DNA of 64,000 bases. Source: an uncultured Methylocystaceae bacterium. Its GTDB lineage: Bacteria > Pseudomonadota > Alphaproteobacteria > Rhizobiales > Beijerinckiaceae. Shown one piece after another: positions 19,836 to 29,551 of the stretch (position 1 is its first letter; the number at the start of each line of letters is the position of its first letter). The position numbers were made by a program, and so were the translations under genes. The notes under the pieces are model-generated. The model was not told where the DNA came from. It was given only the letters and a program-made list of their open reading frames with translations, and searched no databases. The DNA lies in the NCBI GenBank assembly GCA_937870755.1, contig CALMZV010000093.1, positions 1-64,000 on the forward strand, written 5' to 3'.

Positions 19836-21335
19836 TCAGATCGTCTGGTTGTAGGCGCCCACTTCCGGATTTTCGCGCAGCACCGCGTCGACCGCCTTGA
19901 ACATGGCGCGCATGTTGGCCTCCGACGCCGGGCTTTCGACCACGACGACGAGTTCCGGCTTGTTGGAGGAAGCGCGCACCAGTCCCCACGTGCCGTCCTC
20001 CACCGTCACGCGCACGCCGTTGACCGTGACGAGATCGCGGATCGGCTGGCCGAGAAGCTTCTCACCCTTGGCGTGCATCGCCTCGAACCGTTTCGTGACC
20101 TTGTCGACGATCCCGTATTTCTTCTCGTCGTCGCAATGCGGCGACATGGTGGGCGACCCCCACGTCCTGGGGAGATCGGCGTAGAGATCGGCCATCGACT
20201 TGGCGGGATTGCGGTCGAGCATTTCCAGCACGTGGATCGCGGTCAGCAACCCGTCGTCGTAGCCGCGTCCGACCGGCGCATTGAAGAAGAAGTGGCCCGA
20301 CTTCTCGAAACCCGCGAGCGCCTTCAGATCGGTCACGCGGCGCTTGATGTAGGAATGGCCGGTCTTCCAGTAATCGGCCTTCACGCCCTGCGCCTTCAGC
20401 ACCGGATCGGTGGCGAACAGGCCCGTCGATTTCACGTCGACCACGAAGGTCGCGCCGGGATGAAGTTTCGACAGATCGCGCGCGAGCATGACGCCGATCT
20501 TGTCGGCGAAAATCTCGTCGCCGTTGTTGTCGACCACACCGCAGCGGTCGCCGTCGCCGTCGAAGCCGAGACCGACGTCCGCGCCGGTCTCCTTCACCTT
20601 CGCCGCCATCGCATGCAGCATTTCGAGGTCTTCGGGATTGGGATTGTATTTCGGGAAATTCCAGTCGAGTTCGACATCCATCGGAATGACCTCGACGCCG
20701 AGACGCTCCAGCATCTGCGGCGCGAAAGCGCCCGCCGTGCCGTTGCCGCAGGCGGCCACCACCTTCAGCTTGCGCTTGATCTTCGGGCGGTCGCAGAGAT
20801 CGTCGATGTAGGTCTTCGGGAAATTCTCCACGAAGCGATAGCCGCCGCCGTCGGCCATGCGGAACTTGCCCGCCAGCACGATGTCGCGCAGCCGGCCCAT
20901 CTCGTCGGGACCGAAGGTGACGGGACGCTGCGCGCCCATCTTCACGCCCGTCCAGCCGTTGTCGTTATGCGAGGCCGTGACCATCGCGACCGCCGGAACA
21001 TCGAGCGCGAACTGGGCGAAATAGGCCATCGGCGACAGCGCCAGCCCGATGTCGTGCACCTTCACGCCGGCCGCCATCAGCCCCGTGATCAGCGCATATT
21101 TGATGGACGCCGAATAGGAACGGAAATCGTGGCCGGTCGCCAGTTCGGGCTTCACGCCCATCTCGTGGAGCAGCGTGCCCAGGCCCAGTCCGAGCGCCTG
21201 CACGCCCATGAGATTGATCTCTTTCTCGAACAGCCAGCGCGCGTCGTATTCGCGAAAGCCCGTCGGCTTCACCATCGGCGAGGATTCGTAGGCGTAGGTG
21301 TTGGTGACGAGCGAGGGAACGGGTTTCGGGAACAT
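19836..21335 (-). CDS. phosphomannomutase/phosphoglucomutase
   Basis: Alpha-D-phosphohexomutase of 499 residues, interconverting hexose 6- and 1-phosphates for sugar-nucleotide and polysaccharide synthesis. The phosphoserine loop is TASHNDNGW, with Ser followed by His-Asn. The metal loop is GFDGDGDRCG, the sugar-binding loop falls near KSGHFFF, and the phosphate-binding domain lies in the last 100 residues (VRASSNKPELVVVVES). It resembles AlgC/ManB enzymes of dual specificity. Its stop is 30 bp before the rnd start. Confidence 0.92.
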   Translation of the reverse strand: MFPKPVPSLVTNTYAYESSPMVKPTGFREYDARWLFEKEINLMGVQALGLGLGTLLHEMGVKPELATGHDFRSYSASIKYALITGLMAAGVKVHDIGLALSPMAYFAQFALDVPAVAMVTASHNDNGWTGVKMGAQRPVTFGPDEMGRLRDIVLAGKFRMADGGGYRFVENFPKTYIDDLCDRPKIKRKLKVVAACGNGTAGAFAPQMLERLGVEVIPMDVELDWNFPKYNPNPEDLEMLHAMAAKVKETGADVGLGFDGDGDRCGVVDNNGDEIFADKIGVMLARDLSKLHPGATFVVDVKSTGLFATDPVLKAQGVKADYWKTGHSYIKRRVTDLKALAGFEKSGHFFFNAPVGRGYDDGLLTAIHVLEMLDRNPAKSMADLYADLPRTWGSPTMSPHCDDEKKYGIVDKVTKRFEAMHAKGEKLLGQPIRDLVTVNGVRVTVEDGTWGLVRASSNKPELVVVVESPASEANMRAMFKAVDAVLRENPEVGAYNQTI

Positions 21336-21552
21336 GCGAAGTCCTGTGGCGAGACCGGAGCGAATCGACCCGGCGGAAAAGGCTGGCGCCCGGCCTTAGA
21401 CACCTTTGCTTAAGGTCCGGTTGCCGGACGGCGTGCTCGGCGGAAAACGCGGCTTTTTTGGGGTTGGCGGGAAGCGCCCGCCAGGGTGCGTCCCCAACCA
21501 TGCGGACTGCGCGGCCTCGGGATGACGATCGGGCGTCGCTCTGGCCGACGCC

Positions 21553-24030
21553 TCACCCGCGCGGTTTGGCGCGCGTCGTGGGCGCGGCGTCGGCCGGGTT
21601 CTCCGGCCAGACGTGTTTGGGATAGCGCCCGCGCATGTCGGCGCGCACGTCCGCCCACGAGCCTTTCCAGAACTGCGGCAGATCGCGCGTGATCTGGATC
21701 GGCCGATGGGCCGGCGACAACAGATGGAGCGTGAGCGCCTGCCGGTCGCCGGCGAGTCTGGGATGCGCCTTGAGCCCGAACAGCTCCTGCACGCGCACAT
21801 GGACCGCCGGCCCGCCGTCCGCATCGTAGTCGATGGGGTGGCGGGCGCCGGCGGGCGTCTCGAAATGGGTGGGCGCCTCGGCCTCCATCCGTCGGGCGAG
21901 CGCATAGGGCACGAGCGCCGACAGCGCGGCCTCCAGCGCGCCGGGCCCGATGTCGGCGAGCGATTTCGCGCCCACGAGGAACGGCGCGAGCCAGTCGGCG
22001 GCGGTCGCCACGAGCGCGGCGTCCGACAGGTCCGGCCATTCCTCGCCCTCGGCGCGGCGCAGGAAGGCGACGCGCGCGCGCAGCTGCTCCTGCGCCCTTG
22101 TCCATGGCAGGCGGTCGAGCCCGAGCGCGGCTATTCCCTCCGCCAGAACGACCGCCGCCTCGGACGTGGCCGGCGTCGGCAGGGCCCGTTCCTCCAGCGC
22201 GAGCGCGCCCATGGCGCGCAGCGCGCGGGCGCGCAGGGCGGCGCGTTCGCGGTCGAAGGCGAGCTCCTCGCGCGCCACGATCCGCTCGGCGAAAAACCGT
22301 TCGATCTCGGCGCGCGCGAGCGGGGCGGCGGCGAGAATGCGCGCCTGCGCGGCGCGGCCAGCGATTTCGGCGACCGCAAGCCAGGGTTCGCGCGCGAGCG
22401 CGTCGTGCGGCTCCACCGAAGCCGCACGCCCGTTCGCCATCAGGAACTCGCCCGGTCGTCCGCGCGCCCTTGCGATGCGTTCGGGATAGGCGAAGGCCAC
22501 GAGCGCGCCGGCCGAGGGCGGATCGCCGGCGCCGGCGACCGGTCCCGCCAGCCGCGCCCAGTTGCGCGCGAGCCCGCGAGCAGCCTCCGCCCGCCCGCTC
22601 CTGTCGCGGCGGAACCGGTCGAGCCGATGCGAAAGATCGACATCGGCGCCGCCGAGACCGCGCTCGGACAGAAGCACGGCGAGGTCGGCCGCCGTCTTCC
22701 CCGCGCCCGCGCGCGCGCCATCGAGCGCCATGCGCGCCAGACGCGGCGGCAAGGGCAGCGCGCGGATGGCCGCGCCCTCGGCGGTCATGCGCCCCTGCGG
22801 GTCGAGCGCGCCAAGATCGCGCAGCAGTTTCTTCGCCTCGTCCCACGCCGGCGCCGGGGGCGGATCGAGAAACCGCAGGTCGTCGCGGTCGCGTGCGCCC
22901 CAGGCGGCCGCGTCGAGCACGAGGCCGGAGAGGTCGGCGGACAGGATTTCCGGCGTCGCGTAGGCGGGCAGCGCGCCGGTCGCGGCCTCCTCCCACAGCC
23001 GGTAGCAGACGCCCGGCTGGGTGCGCCCGGCGCGCCCGCGCCGCTGGTCCACGGAGGCGCGCGCGGCGCGCACCGTTTCCAGCCGCGTCAGTCCCAGATT
23101 CGGCTCGTAGCGCGGAACGCGCGCAAGCCCGCTGTCGACCACCACGCGCACGCCCTCAATGGTGAGCGAGGTTTCGGCGACCGCCGTCGCCAGCACGATC
23201 TTGCGGCGGCCCGCCGGCGCCGGCGCCAGCGCGCGGTCCTGATCGCGCCGTTCGAGCGCGCCATAGAGCGGCGCCACCTCGACGGCGGGATCGCGGATGC
23301 GTTCGGCGAGCAGGTCCGCGACGCGCGCAATCTCCGCCTGTCCGGGCAGGAAGGCGAGGATGGAGCCGGTCTCGCGTTCGAGCGCGCGCAGGATGGCGCG
23401 CGTCATCGCCGGTTCGATCCGTTCGCCCGGATCGCGGCCGAGGTAACTGGTGTCGACGGGAAAGGCGCGTCCCAGACTTTCGACGATGGGCGCCGCGTCC
23501 GCGCCAGCGCCCATGAGGTCGGCCACGCGTGCGCCTTCGAGCGTCGCCGACATGGCGAGGAGGCGCAAATCCGGGCGCAGCGCGCCCTGCGTTTCGAGCG
23601 CCAGCGCCAGACCGAAATCGCCATCGAGGGAGCGTTCGTGGAATTCGTCGAACAGGACCGCGGCGACGCCCGACAATTCCGGATCCTCGACGATCATGCG
23701 CGTGAAGACGCCCTCGGTGACGACGAGAACGCGCGTGCGCGCGCTCTGGCGCGAGTCCATGCGGATGCGCAGGCCGACGGTCTCGCCCACCCGCTCGCCA
23801 AGCGTCGTCGCCATGCGGTCGGCCGCGCCGCGCGCGGCAAGGCGCCGCGGCTCCAGCACGACGATCCGCCCGCCCCGCGCCCAGGGTTCGTCCATCAAGG
23901 CGAGCGGAACGCGCGTGGTCTTGCCGGCGCCGGGCGGCGCGACCAGCACCGCGCCGGCGCGGACCGCCAGCGCCGCGCGCAAACGCGGCAGAGCTTCCTC
24001 GATCGGCAGGGCTTGGTCGGGCGCGGTCAT
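21553..24030 (-). CDS. hrpB: ATP-dependent helicase HrpB
   Basis: DExH-box RNA helicase-like protein of 825 residues, the usual length. Walker A is APPGAGKTTRVPLAL near residue 35. Motif II is DEFH in LFDEFHERSLDGDFG, motif III is AMSATLEG, and motif VI is QRRGRAGRT. HrpB-type C-terminal domains follow. The true start is ATG 24030 (MTAPDQALPIEEAL). The frame upstream is open through the antisense of kup but has no helicase similarity. The physiological role is not well established in bacteria. The 217-bp gap downstream holds a GC hairpin (21466-21471 with 21477-21482) but no T-run. Confidence 0.92.
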   Translation of the reverse strand: MTAPDQALPIEEALPRLRAALAVRAGAVLVAPPGAGKTTRVPLALMDEPWARGGRIVVLEPRRLAARGAADRMATTLGERVGETVGLRIRMDSRQSARTRVLVVTEGVFTRMIVEDPELSGVAAVLFDEFHERSLDGDFGLALALETQGALRPDLRLLAMSATLEGARVADLMGAGADAAPIVESLGRAFPVDTSYLGRDPGERIEPAMTRAILRALERETGSILAFLPGQAEIARVADLLAERIRDPAVEVAPLYGALERRDQDRALAPAPAGRRKIVLATAVAETSLTIEGVRVVVDSGLARVPRYEPNLGLTRLETVRAARASVDQRRGRAGRTQPGVCYRLWEEAATGALPAYATPEILSADLSGLVLDAAAWGARDRDDLRFLDPPPAPAWDEAKKLLRDLGALDPQGRMTAEGAAIRALPLPPRLARMALDGARAGAGKTAADLAVLLSERGLGGADVDLSHRLDRFRRDRSGRAEAARGLARNWARLAGPVAGAGDPPSAGALVAFAYPERIARARGRPGEFLMANGRAASVEPHDALAREPWLAVAEIAGRAAQARILAAAPLARAEIERFFAERIVAREELAFDRERAALRARALRAMGALALEERALPTPATSEAAVVLAEGIAALGLDRLPWTRAQEQLRARVAFLRRAEGEEWPDLSDAALVATAADWLAPFLVGAKSLADIGPGALEAALSALVPYALARRMEAEAPTHFETPAGARHPIDYDADGGPAVHVRVQELFGLKAHPRLAGDRQALTLHLLSPAHRPIQITRDLPQFWKGSWADVRADMRGRYPKHVWPENPADAAPTTRAKPRG

Positions 24031-24091
24031 ACGCACGCCTTTTGCCGGGCGCGCGCGCGCCAGGCAACCCGCTCGGGCGCCCGGGCCGCGC

Positions 24092-24120
24092 TTCTCACGC
24101 GCGCGGAAAAATCGTATATG
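24092..24120 (+). promoter_or_regulatory. candidate sigma-70 promoter of kup
   Basis: TTCTCA at 24092-24097 and TATATG at 24115-24120 are separated by exactly 17 bp. Each matches four of six consensus bases. This lies in the short divergent gap between hrpB and kup, about 50 bp before the kup ATG. Confidence 0.4.
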
Positions 24121-24171
24121 GCCCGGCCCGCGACCGACGCCGGGCGCGGGGCTTCTCCCCGAGGCGAGCCA

Positions 24172-26136
24172 ATGTCGAACGATGCGCTGACGCCGCAGCC
24201 CGCGGCGCAACCGACGCAACCCGCAACGGCGCAGGCCGCGCACGACCACGGCGGTCAAAACGGTCACGGATTCTGGGCGATGGCGCTGGGGTCCGTCGGC
24301 GTGGTCTACGGCGACATCGGCACCAGCCCGCTCTACGCGCTCAAGGCCTCGCTCGAACACACGCGCCAGACCGGCGCGCACGAAGCGGAGATCATCGGGA
24401 TCGTCTCGCTGCTGATCTGGGCGCTCGTCTTCATCGTCACCGTCAAATACGTGCTGTTCATCATGCGCGCCGACAACAAGGGCGAAGGCGGCACCCTGTC
24501 GCTGATGGCGCTCGCCCAGCACGCCGTCGGGCGGCGCACGCTGCCGATCTTCCTTCTGGGCGTGGCGGGCGCCGCGCTGTTTTCGGGCGACGCCATCATC
24601 ACGCCGGCGATCTCGGTATTGTCGGCGGTCGAGGGCCTGAAGCTGCCCGCCGTGAAGCAATATGTGGATCTGTCGCCCTACGTCCTGCCTATCACCATCG
24701 CGATCCTGGTGTCGCTGTTCGTGGTGCAGAGCCGCGGCACGGCGAAAGTGGCGGCGTTCTTCGGTCCGATCATGGTGGTGTTCTTCGCCACACTGGCCGT
24801 GCTCGGGTTGACGCATATCTCCGACGAACCCGCGATCCTCAAGGCGATCAATCCGGTCAACGGAATCGTGTTTCTGTTTTCGCACGGCGCCAAAAGCTTC
24901 ACCACGCTCGGTCTGGTCTTTCTGGCGGTCACCGGCGCGGAGGCGCTCTACGCCGACATGGGCCATTTCGGTCGCAAGCCCATCCAGCTCGCCTGGGTGT
25001 TTTTCGTGCTGCCCTCGCTCATCCTCAACTATCTCGGCCAGGGCGCCTTCATTCTCTCGCAGCCGCAAATCCTGACGCAGGAGAACTTCAGCCCGTTCTA
25101 TCAACTGGCGCCGGACTGGGCCCTCATCCCGCTCATCGCGCTCGCCACTCTCGCCACCATCATCGCGAGCCAGGCCGTCATCACCGGCGCCTTCTCCATC
25201 GTGCGGCAGGCCATCCAGCTCGGCCTGCTGCCGCGCATGGAGATCCAGCACACATCCGCGATGGCGGAAGGCCAGATCTTCATTCCGCGCGTCAATCGCC
25301 TGCTGCTGATCGGCGTGCTCATTCTGGTGATGATGTTCAAGACGTCGGATTCGCTCGCCAACGCCTACGGCATCGCAGTCACCGCCTCGATGGCGGTGGA
25401 CACGGCGCTCGCCTCTATCGTCGTGTGGAAACTGTGGCGCTGGCCGTTCTGGGCGGTCGCTCTGTTCGTCGGATTCTTCCTCGCGATCGACCTGTCGTTC
25501 CTCACGGCCAATCTCGTGAAGGTGCTGGAAGGCGGATGGGTTCCGATCCTCCTGGGCGCCAGCGCGATGATCGTGATGTGGACATGGTCGCGCGGCACCG
25601 CGCAATTGAACGAAAAGAGCAAGCGCGACTCGATCCCGACCGCCGATCTGTTGCGCATGTTCGAGAAATCGAAACCGACGCGGGTGCCCGGCACCGCCGT
25701 GTTCCTGACCGCGACGCCCGATGTCGCCCCGCCCGCGCTGCTGCACAATCTGAAGCACAACAAGGTGCTGCACGAACGCGTGGTGCTGATGAACGTCGTG
25801 ACCGAGGACGTTCCGCGCGTGGAGCCGGCGCGCCGGTTCGAGACGCACAAACTGTCCGACGACTTCACGGCGGTCACGCTGCATTTCGGCTTCATGGAAA
25901 GCCCGCGCATTCCCGGCGCGATGGGCGCCCTGCGCAAGGCGGGACACAAGTTCGACATCATGACGACGTCGTTCTTCCTCGGCCGCCGCTCGCTGAAGGC
26001 GAGCCCGACCTCGGGCATGCCGCTGTGGCAGGACAAATTGTTCATCAGCCTGTCCAAACAGGCGACGACGGCGACCGACTTCTTCGCCATTCCCTCCGAC
26101 CGCGTGGTGGAGCTGGGCGCGCAGGTCACGATCTGA
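24172..26136 (+). CDS. kup: KUP-family potassium uptake protein
   Basis: Inner-membrane K+/H+ symporter of 654 residues. After a Gln/Pro/His-rich tail of about 35 residues comes the family signature GVVYGDIGTSPLYALK, then about twelve transmembrane helices up to about residue 450. FFGPIMVVFF and FSGDAIITPAISVLSAVEG are typical. A cytoplasmic C-terminal domain of about 190 residues includes PGTAVFLTATPDVAPPALLHNLKHNK. ATG 24172 follows GAGGCGAG. It is a single gene, convergent with addA, whose stop is only 34 bp away. Confidence 0.95.
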   Translation: MSNDALTPQPAAQPTQPATAQAAHDHGGQNGHGFWAMALGSVGVVYGDIGTSPLYALKASLEHTRQTGAHEAEIIGIVSLLIWALVFIVTVKYVLFIMRADNKGEGGTLSLMALAQHAVGRRTLPIFLLGVAGAALFSGDAIITPAISVLSAVEGLKLPAVKQYVDLSPYVLPITIAILVSLFVVQSRGTAKVAAFFGPIMVVFFATLAVLGLTHISDEPAILKAINPVNGIVFLFSHGAKSFTTLGLVFLAVTGAEALYADMGHFGRKPIQLAWVFFVLPSLILNYLGQGAFILSQPQILTQENFSPFYQLAPDWALIPLIALATLATIIASQAVITGAFSIVRQAIQLGLLPRMEIQHTSAMAEGQIFIPRVNRLLLIGVLILVMMFKTSDSLANAYGIAVTASMAVDTALASIVVWKLWRWPFWAVALFVGFFLAIDLSFLTANLVKVLEGGWVPILLGASAMIVMWTWSRGTAQLNEKSKRDSIPTADLLRMFEKSKPTRVPGTAVFLTATPDVAPPALLHNLKHNKVLHERVVLMNVVTEDVPRVEPARRFETHKLSDDFTAVTLHFGFMESPRIPGAMGALRKAGHKFDIMTTSFFLGRRSLKASPTSGMPLWQDKLFISLSKQATTATDFFAIPSDRVVELGAQVTI

Positions 26137-26170
26137 CCGCCGACATCCGGGGCGGCGATCCGGTGCGCGC

Positions 26171-29100
26171 TCAAAGCGCGGCGAGCGCTGCGTCCATCTG
26201 CGCCGCCGTCAGTTCCTGCGCGCGCGCCGTGCGGGTGTAGACGAGAAAGGCGCGAACGGCGCGGCCGGGATAGATCTGCGCAAGCCCCGCGCGATACAGC
26301 GCCATCTGCGCCACATGCGCCGGTCTCAGCGCCGGCGCGCCGGTCTTGAAATCGGCGATCCAGATTTCCCTGTCGCGCTCCACCAGCCGATCGAGACGGC
26401 CGACGATATCGACCGGCGGACGGTCTGCGCGCGCGACACGCGCGGCGAGCGCGGCTTCCGCGCGCGACCGCGGGCCGAAGAACGGCGCGAGCGCGGGCGC
26501 GTCCAGCACCGCAAGACATTCCACCACGATGGCTTCGGGTTCGGCTACGCCCGGCGCCGCGCGCTGAAGAAACGCCTGCGCCGCCGCCGCGCGCCGCTCC
26601 GGCGCGATGTCCGCCAGCGATTGCAGAAGCCGGTGCACGAGCGCGCCGCGCGCCCCCGCCGCCCCCGCGTCGTCCTGCGGCTCGGCGCGCGCGTCGGCCG
26701 CCGACAGGGCGCTCGAGGGTCGCACCGGCGGCGCCGGATCGCGCTCCAGCGGCGCGGGCCGCAGCGCCCAATCCGGCAGATCGACCCGCGGCGCGCGCGC
26801 GCGCGGCGCGACCGCGTCGTCCGCGCGGCTCGGCGCGCCAAGCCGCAGCACCGTTTGCGCGGGATCGAAATCGGCCGGCTCCGGCGTCGCGCAATCGGCG
26901 AGGCCGGCGGCGACGAGCCCGTGCCAGGAGCCGACCTGCGGTCCCTTCTCGCCGCAGTGGCCGGCGATGTAGAGGCGCTCTTCGGCGCGCGTCATCGCGA
27001 CGTAAAGCAGCCGGCGATATTCGTCGTCCGCGGCCGCCGTCGCGCGCGCGCGCGCATCCGCCACGGCGGGCGGATCCTCGCCCTTGCGCGGCGACCAGAC
27101 GAGCGCCGGCGCAGCCGCCGCGCCGATGCGGAACAATGTCGGCCCGTGCGTGGCCGAGGGCGTCGCGCACGTGTCGGGCAGAAAGACGATCCTGGCCTCC
27201 AGCCCCTTGGCCGCATGCGCGGTCATCACGCGCACCAGCGCGCCGGCCGCCTCCATGTCACGCCGAACGGAGAGGTCGAGCGCTTCGATCGCGTGCGCGA
27301 ACGCGGGAAGCGACGGCGGCTGCTCGCGTTCGTGCGCGAGCGCGAGATTCAGCAGTTCGTCGATGGCGTCGGCGGCTTCGGGGCCGAGCCGCGCCAGAAA
27401 CGCCTTGCGCCCGCCTTCGGCGCCCAGGATGCGCCCTAGAAACTCGAACGGCCGCGCGCCGCGCGCGTGTTCGATCCAGGCTTCGATGCGTCGCGCCGCC
27501 GCTGCGTGGCGCGGATCGGCCGAGCCGCGCAACGCGCGCCAGAGCGACGCCTTGCGACGCGGCGCGAGCGCGATCAGATCGTCGTCGTCGAGGCCGATCA
27601 GCGGCGATTTCAGCACGCAGGCGAGCGTGAGATCGTCTTCGGGGGCGAGCGTCGCGCGGATCGCGGCGACGAGATCCATCGCCGCGATATGGCCGCCGAC
27701 ATCGAGCCGGTCGGCGCCGGCGACCGGCACGCCCGCGTCTTTGAGCGCGCGCACCATCTGATCGAAGAACGCATCGCGACGGCGCACCAGAATCATGATG
27801 TCGCCCGGCGCGACGGCGCGCAGCGCTCCCGGCGCCTCGCCCGCCACGCGCTCGCGCGACCCCGTCGCCAGAAGCGTGGCGATGCTGTCGGCGATCCGCC
27901 TGGCGAGTTCGCTCGCCGGATCGCTCGCGCGCGGCTGGTCGACCGGCAGCGCCCATTCGCTGGCGTCGGGTTCTTTCGTTTTCAGAATGGGCGGCCAGAG
28001 TTCGACAAGGCCGCGCACATCGCTCTTCAGGGCGACGTGGCCCGGCGCCGTCTCGCCCGGCGCCACGAGACCGCGTCGCGCTTCCTCGCGCGCGAACACG
28101 AGATCGACCGCGCGCAGCACTTCCGGCGCCGAACGGAACGAGAGATCGAGCTGCACGTGCGCGAATGTCTGCCCCGCCGCTTCTATGCGTTTCTGAAACT
28201 CGCGTTTCATGTCGGCGAAAGCGGCGGGGGCCGCTCCCTGAAACGAAAAGATCGACTGTTTCTCGTCGCCGACCGCGAAGAACGAGCGCGGCCGCGCGAC
28301 CGCGCCGGCGCCGGCGGTGAACTCCTCCGCCAGGCTTTGCAGAATTTCCCATTGCGCAAGGCTCGTGTCCTGCGCCTCGTCGACCAGAATATGGTCGACG
28401 CCGCCGTCGAGCTTGTAGAGCGCCCACGCGGCCGCGCCGGAGCGGCGCAGCAGGTTGCGCGCGCGCACGATCAGATCGTCGTAGTCGAGCGCCGAGCGGT
28501 CGCGCTTCGTGCGCGCATAGCGATCGCGCACGACATGGGCGAGCGACAGCAGGGCGCGCGTGCGGGCGAACGCGCGCGCGGCTTTCATCTTCTCGTGCAG
28601 CGCCAGGACGCGCGCGCCCTCTGCCGAAATGCGTTCGCACAAGCCGGCGTTCAACTTCGGCAGCGCACCCGTGAAGATCGCCTTGCGCGGATCGCCATCG
28701 CCGTTCAGAAAGACCTTGAGATAATGTTCGAGGCAGGCTGCGCCCGGCGCGAGCGCGGCCGCGCGGCGCAACGATGCGGCCGCCGTCCTGTCGTTCGACG
28801 ATCCCGCATCGAAGAACTCCGCAAGTTCCGCCCACGCGCGCCAGCCGAGGCCGCCTTCGACGATTTCGTTTGCGATCGTCGTTTCGTCCTCGCCCGGCTC
28901 CAGTGCGAGCGCGCGGCGCAAGTTTTCCTCCTGCCGCGCGGGTTCAGCGACTTCGTCCAGCTCCTTCAACGCCGCGCCGATGGTCTCCTGAAATTTCTCC
29001 TCGCCCGTTTCGCGCGCGAGAATTGCGAGCGCGGCCGGATCGGTCCGCGCGGCCTCGTCGAGCGCGCCGGCGCGCGCGGCGGCGAGCCACTCGGCCCGTT

Positions 29101-29551
29101 CGCCTTCCTCCACCACGCGAAAACCGGCCGGCGCGTTCGCCTCGAACGGAAAGAGATGCAGCAGGCGTTCGCAGAAGGCGTGAATGGTCTGGATCTTCAG
29201 GCCGCCCGGCGTCTCCAGCGCGCGCGCGAACAGGGCGCGCGCCGCATCGAGATCGCGCGGGCGCGCGGCGCCGGTCTCGGCGATCGCCTCGAGGAGCGCG
29301 GCGTCGTCGAGAAGCGTCCAGCGGCCGAGCGTGCGGAACACCCGCTCCGACATATTGGCCGCGGCGGCGCGCGTGAAGGTGAGGCAGATGAGCCGCGAAG
29401 GCGCGACGCCGTCGAGCAGGAGGCGCACGACGCGCTGCGCGAGCACGTGCGTCTTGCCCGAGCCGGCGTTGGCCGACACCCAGGCGGAGAGGCCGGGGTC
29501 GGCCGCGCGCGCCTGCTGCCGGCGCGTGTGTTGCGGGACGTCGCGCTTCAT
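26171..29551 (-). CDS. addA: helicase-nuclease subunit AddA
   Basis: UvrD-like helicase-nuclease of 1126 residues, the 3'-5' motor of the AddAB enzyme that resects double-strand breaks for RecA. Walker A is SANAGSGKTHVLAQR near residue 35. Motif II lies in HILVDEAQDTS, motif III in AVGDEKQSIFSFQGA, and motif VI in YVAMTRAEERLYI. The C-terminal RecB-like nuclease centre is IADFKTGAPAL followed by QMALYRAGL. ATG 29551 overlaps the addB stop by 4 bp. It is the last gene of the divL-led cluster. Confidence 0.94.
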   Translation of the reverse strand: MKRDVPQHTRRQQARAADPGLSAWVSANAGSGKTHVLAQRVVRLLLDGVAPSRLICLTFTRAAAANMSERVFRTLGRWTLLDDAALLEAIAETGAARPRDLDAARALFARALETPGGLKIQTIHAFCERLLHLFPFEANAPAGFRVVEEGERAEWLAAARAGALDEAARTDPAALAILARETGEEKFQETIGAALKELDEVAEPARQEENLRRALALEPGEDETTIANEIVEGGLGWRAWAELAEFFDAGSSNDRTAAASLRRAAALAPGAACLEHYLKVFLNGDGDPRKAIFTGALPKLNAGLCERISAEGARVLALHEKMKAARAFARTRALLSLAHVVRDRYARTKRDRSALDYDDLIVRARNLLRRSGAAAWALYKLDGGVDHILVDEAQDTSLAQWEILQSLAEEFTAGAGAVARPRSFFAVGDEKQSIFSFQGAAPAAFADMKREFQKRIEAAGQTFAHVQLDLSFRSAPEVLRAVDLVFAREEARRGLVAPGETAPGHVALKSDVRGLVELWPPILKTKEPDASEWALPVDQPRASDPASELARRIADSIATLLATGSRERVAGEAPGALRAVAPGDIMILVRRRDAFFDQMVRALKDAGVPVAGADRLDVGGHIAAMDLVAAIRATLAPEDDLTLACVLKSPLIGLDDDDLIALAPRRKASLWRALRGSADPRHAAAARRIEAWIEHARGARPFEFLGRILGAEGGRKAFLARLGPEAADAIDELLNLALAHEREQPPSLPAFAHAIEALDLSVRRDMEAAGALVRVMTAHAAKGLEARIVFLPDTCATPSATHGPTLFRIGAAAAPALVWSPRKGEDPPAVADARARATAAADDEYRRLLYVAMTRAEERLYIAGHCGEKGPQVGSWHGLVAAGLADCATPEPADFDPAQTVLRLGAPSRADDAVAPRARAPRVDLPDWALRPAPLERDPAPPVRPSSALSAADARAEPQDDAGAAGARGALVHRLLQSLADIAPERRAAAAQAFLQRAAPGVAEPEAIVVECLAVLDAPALAPFFGPRSRAEAALAARVARADRPPVDIVGRLDRLVERDREIWIADFKTGAPALRPAHVAQMALYRAGLAQIYPGRAVRAFLVYTRTARAQELTAAQMDAALAAL

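Noticed and set aside
24031-25947. Very long minus-strand open frame upstream of hrpB, antisense to kup
   Set aside because: In GC-rich DNA with strong third-position bias the antisense frame stays open; the translation is low-complexity and has no helicase similarity, and hrpB has a good ATG at 24030.
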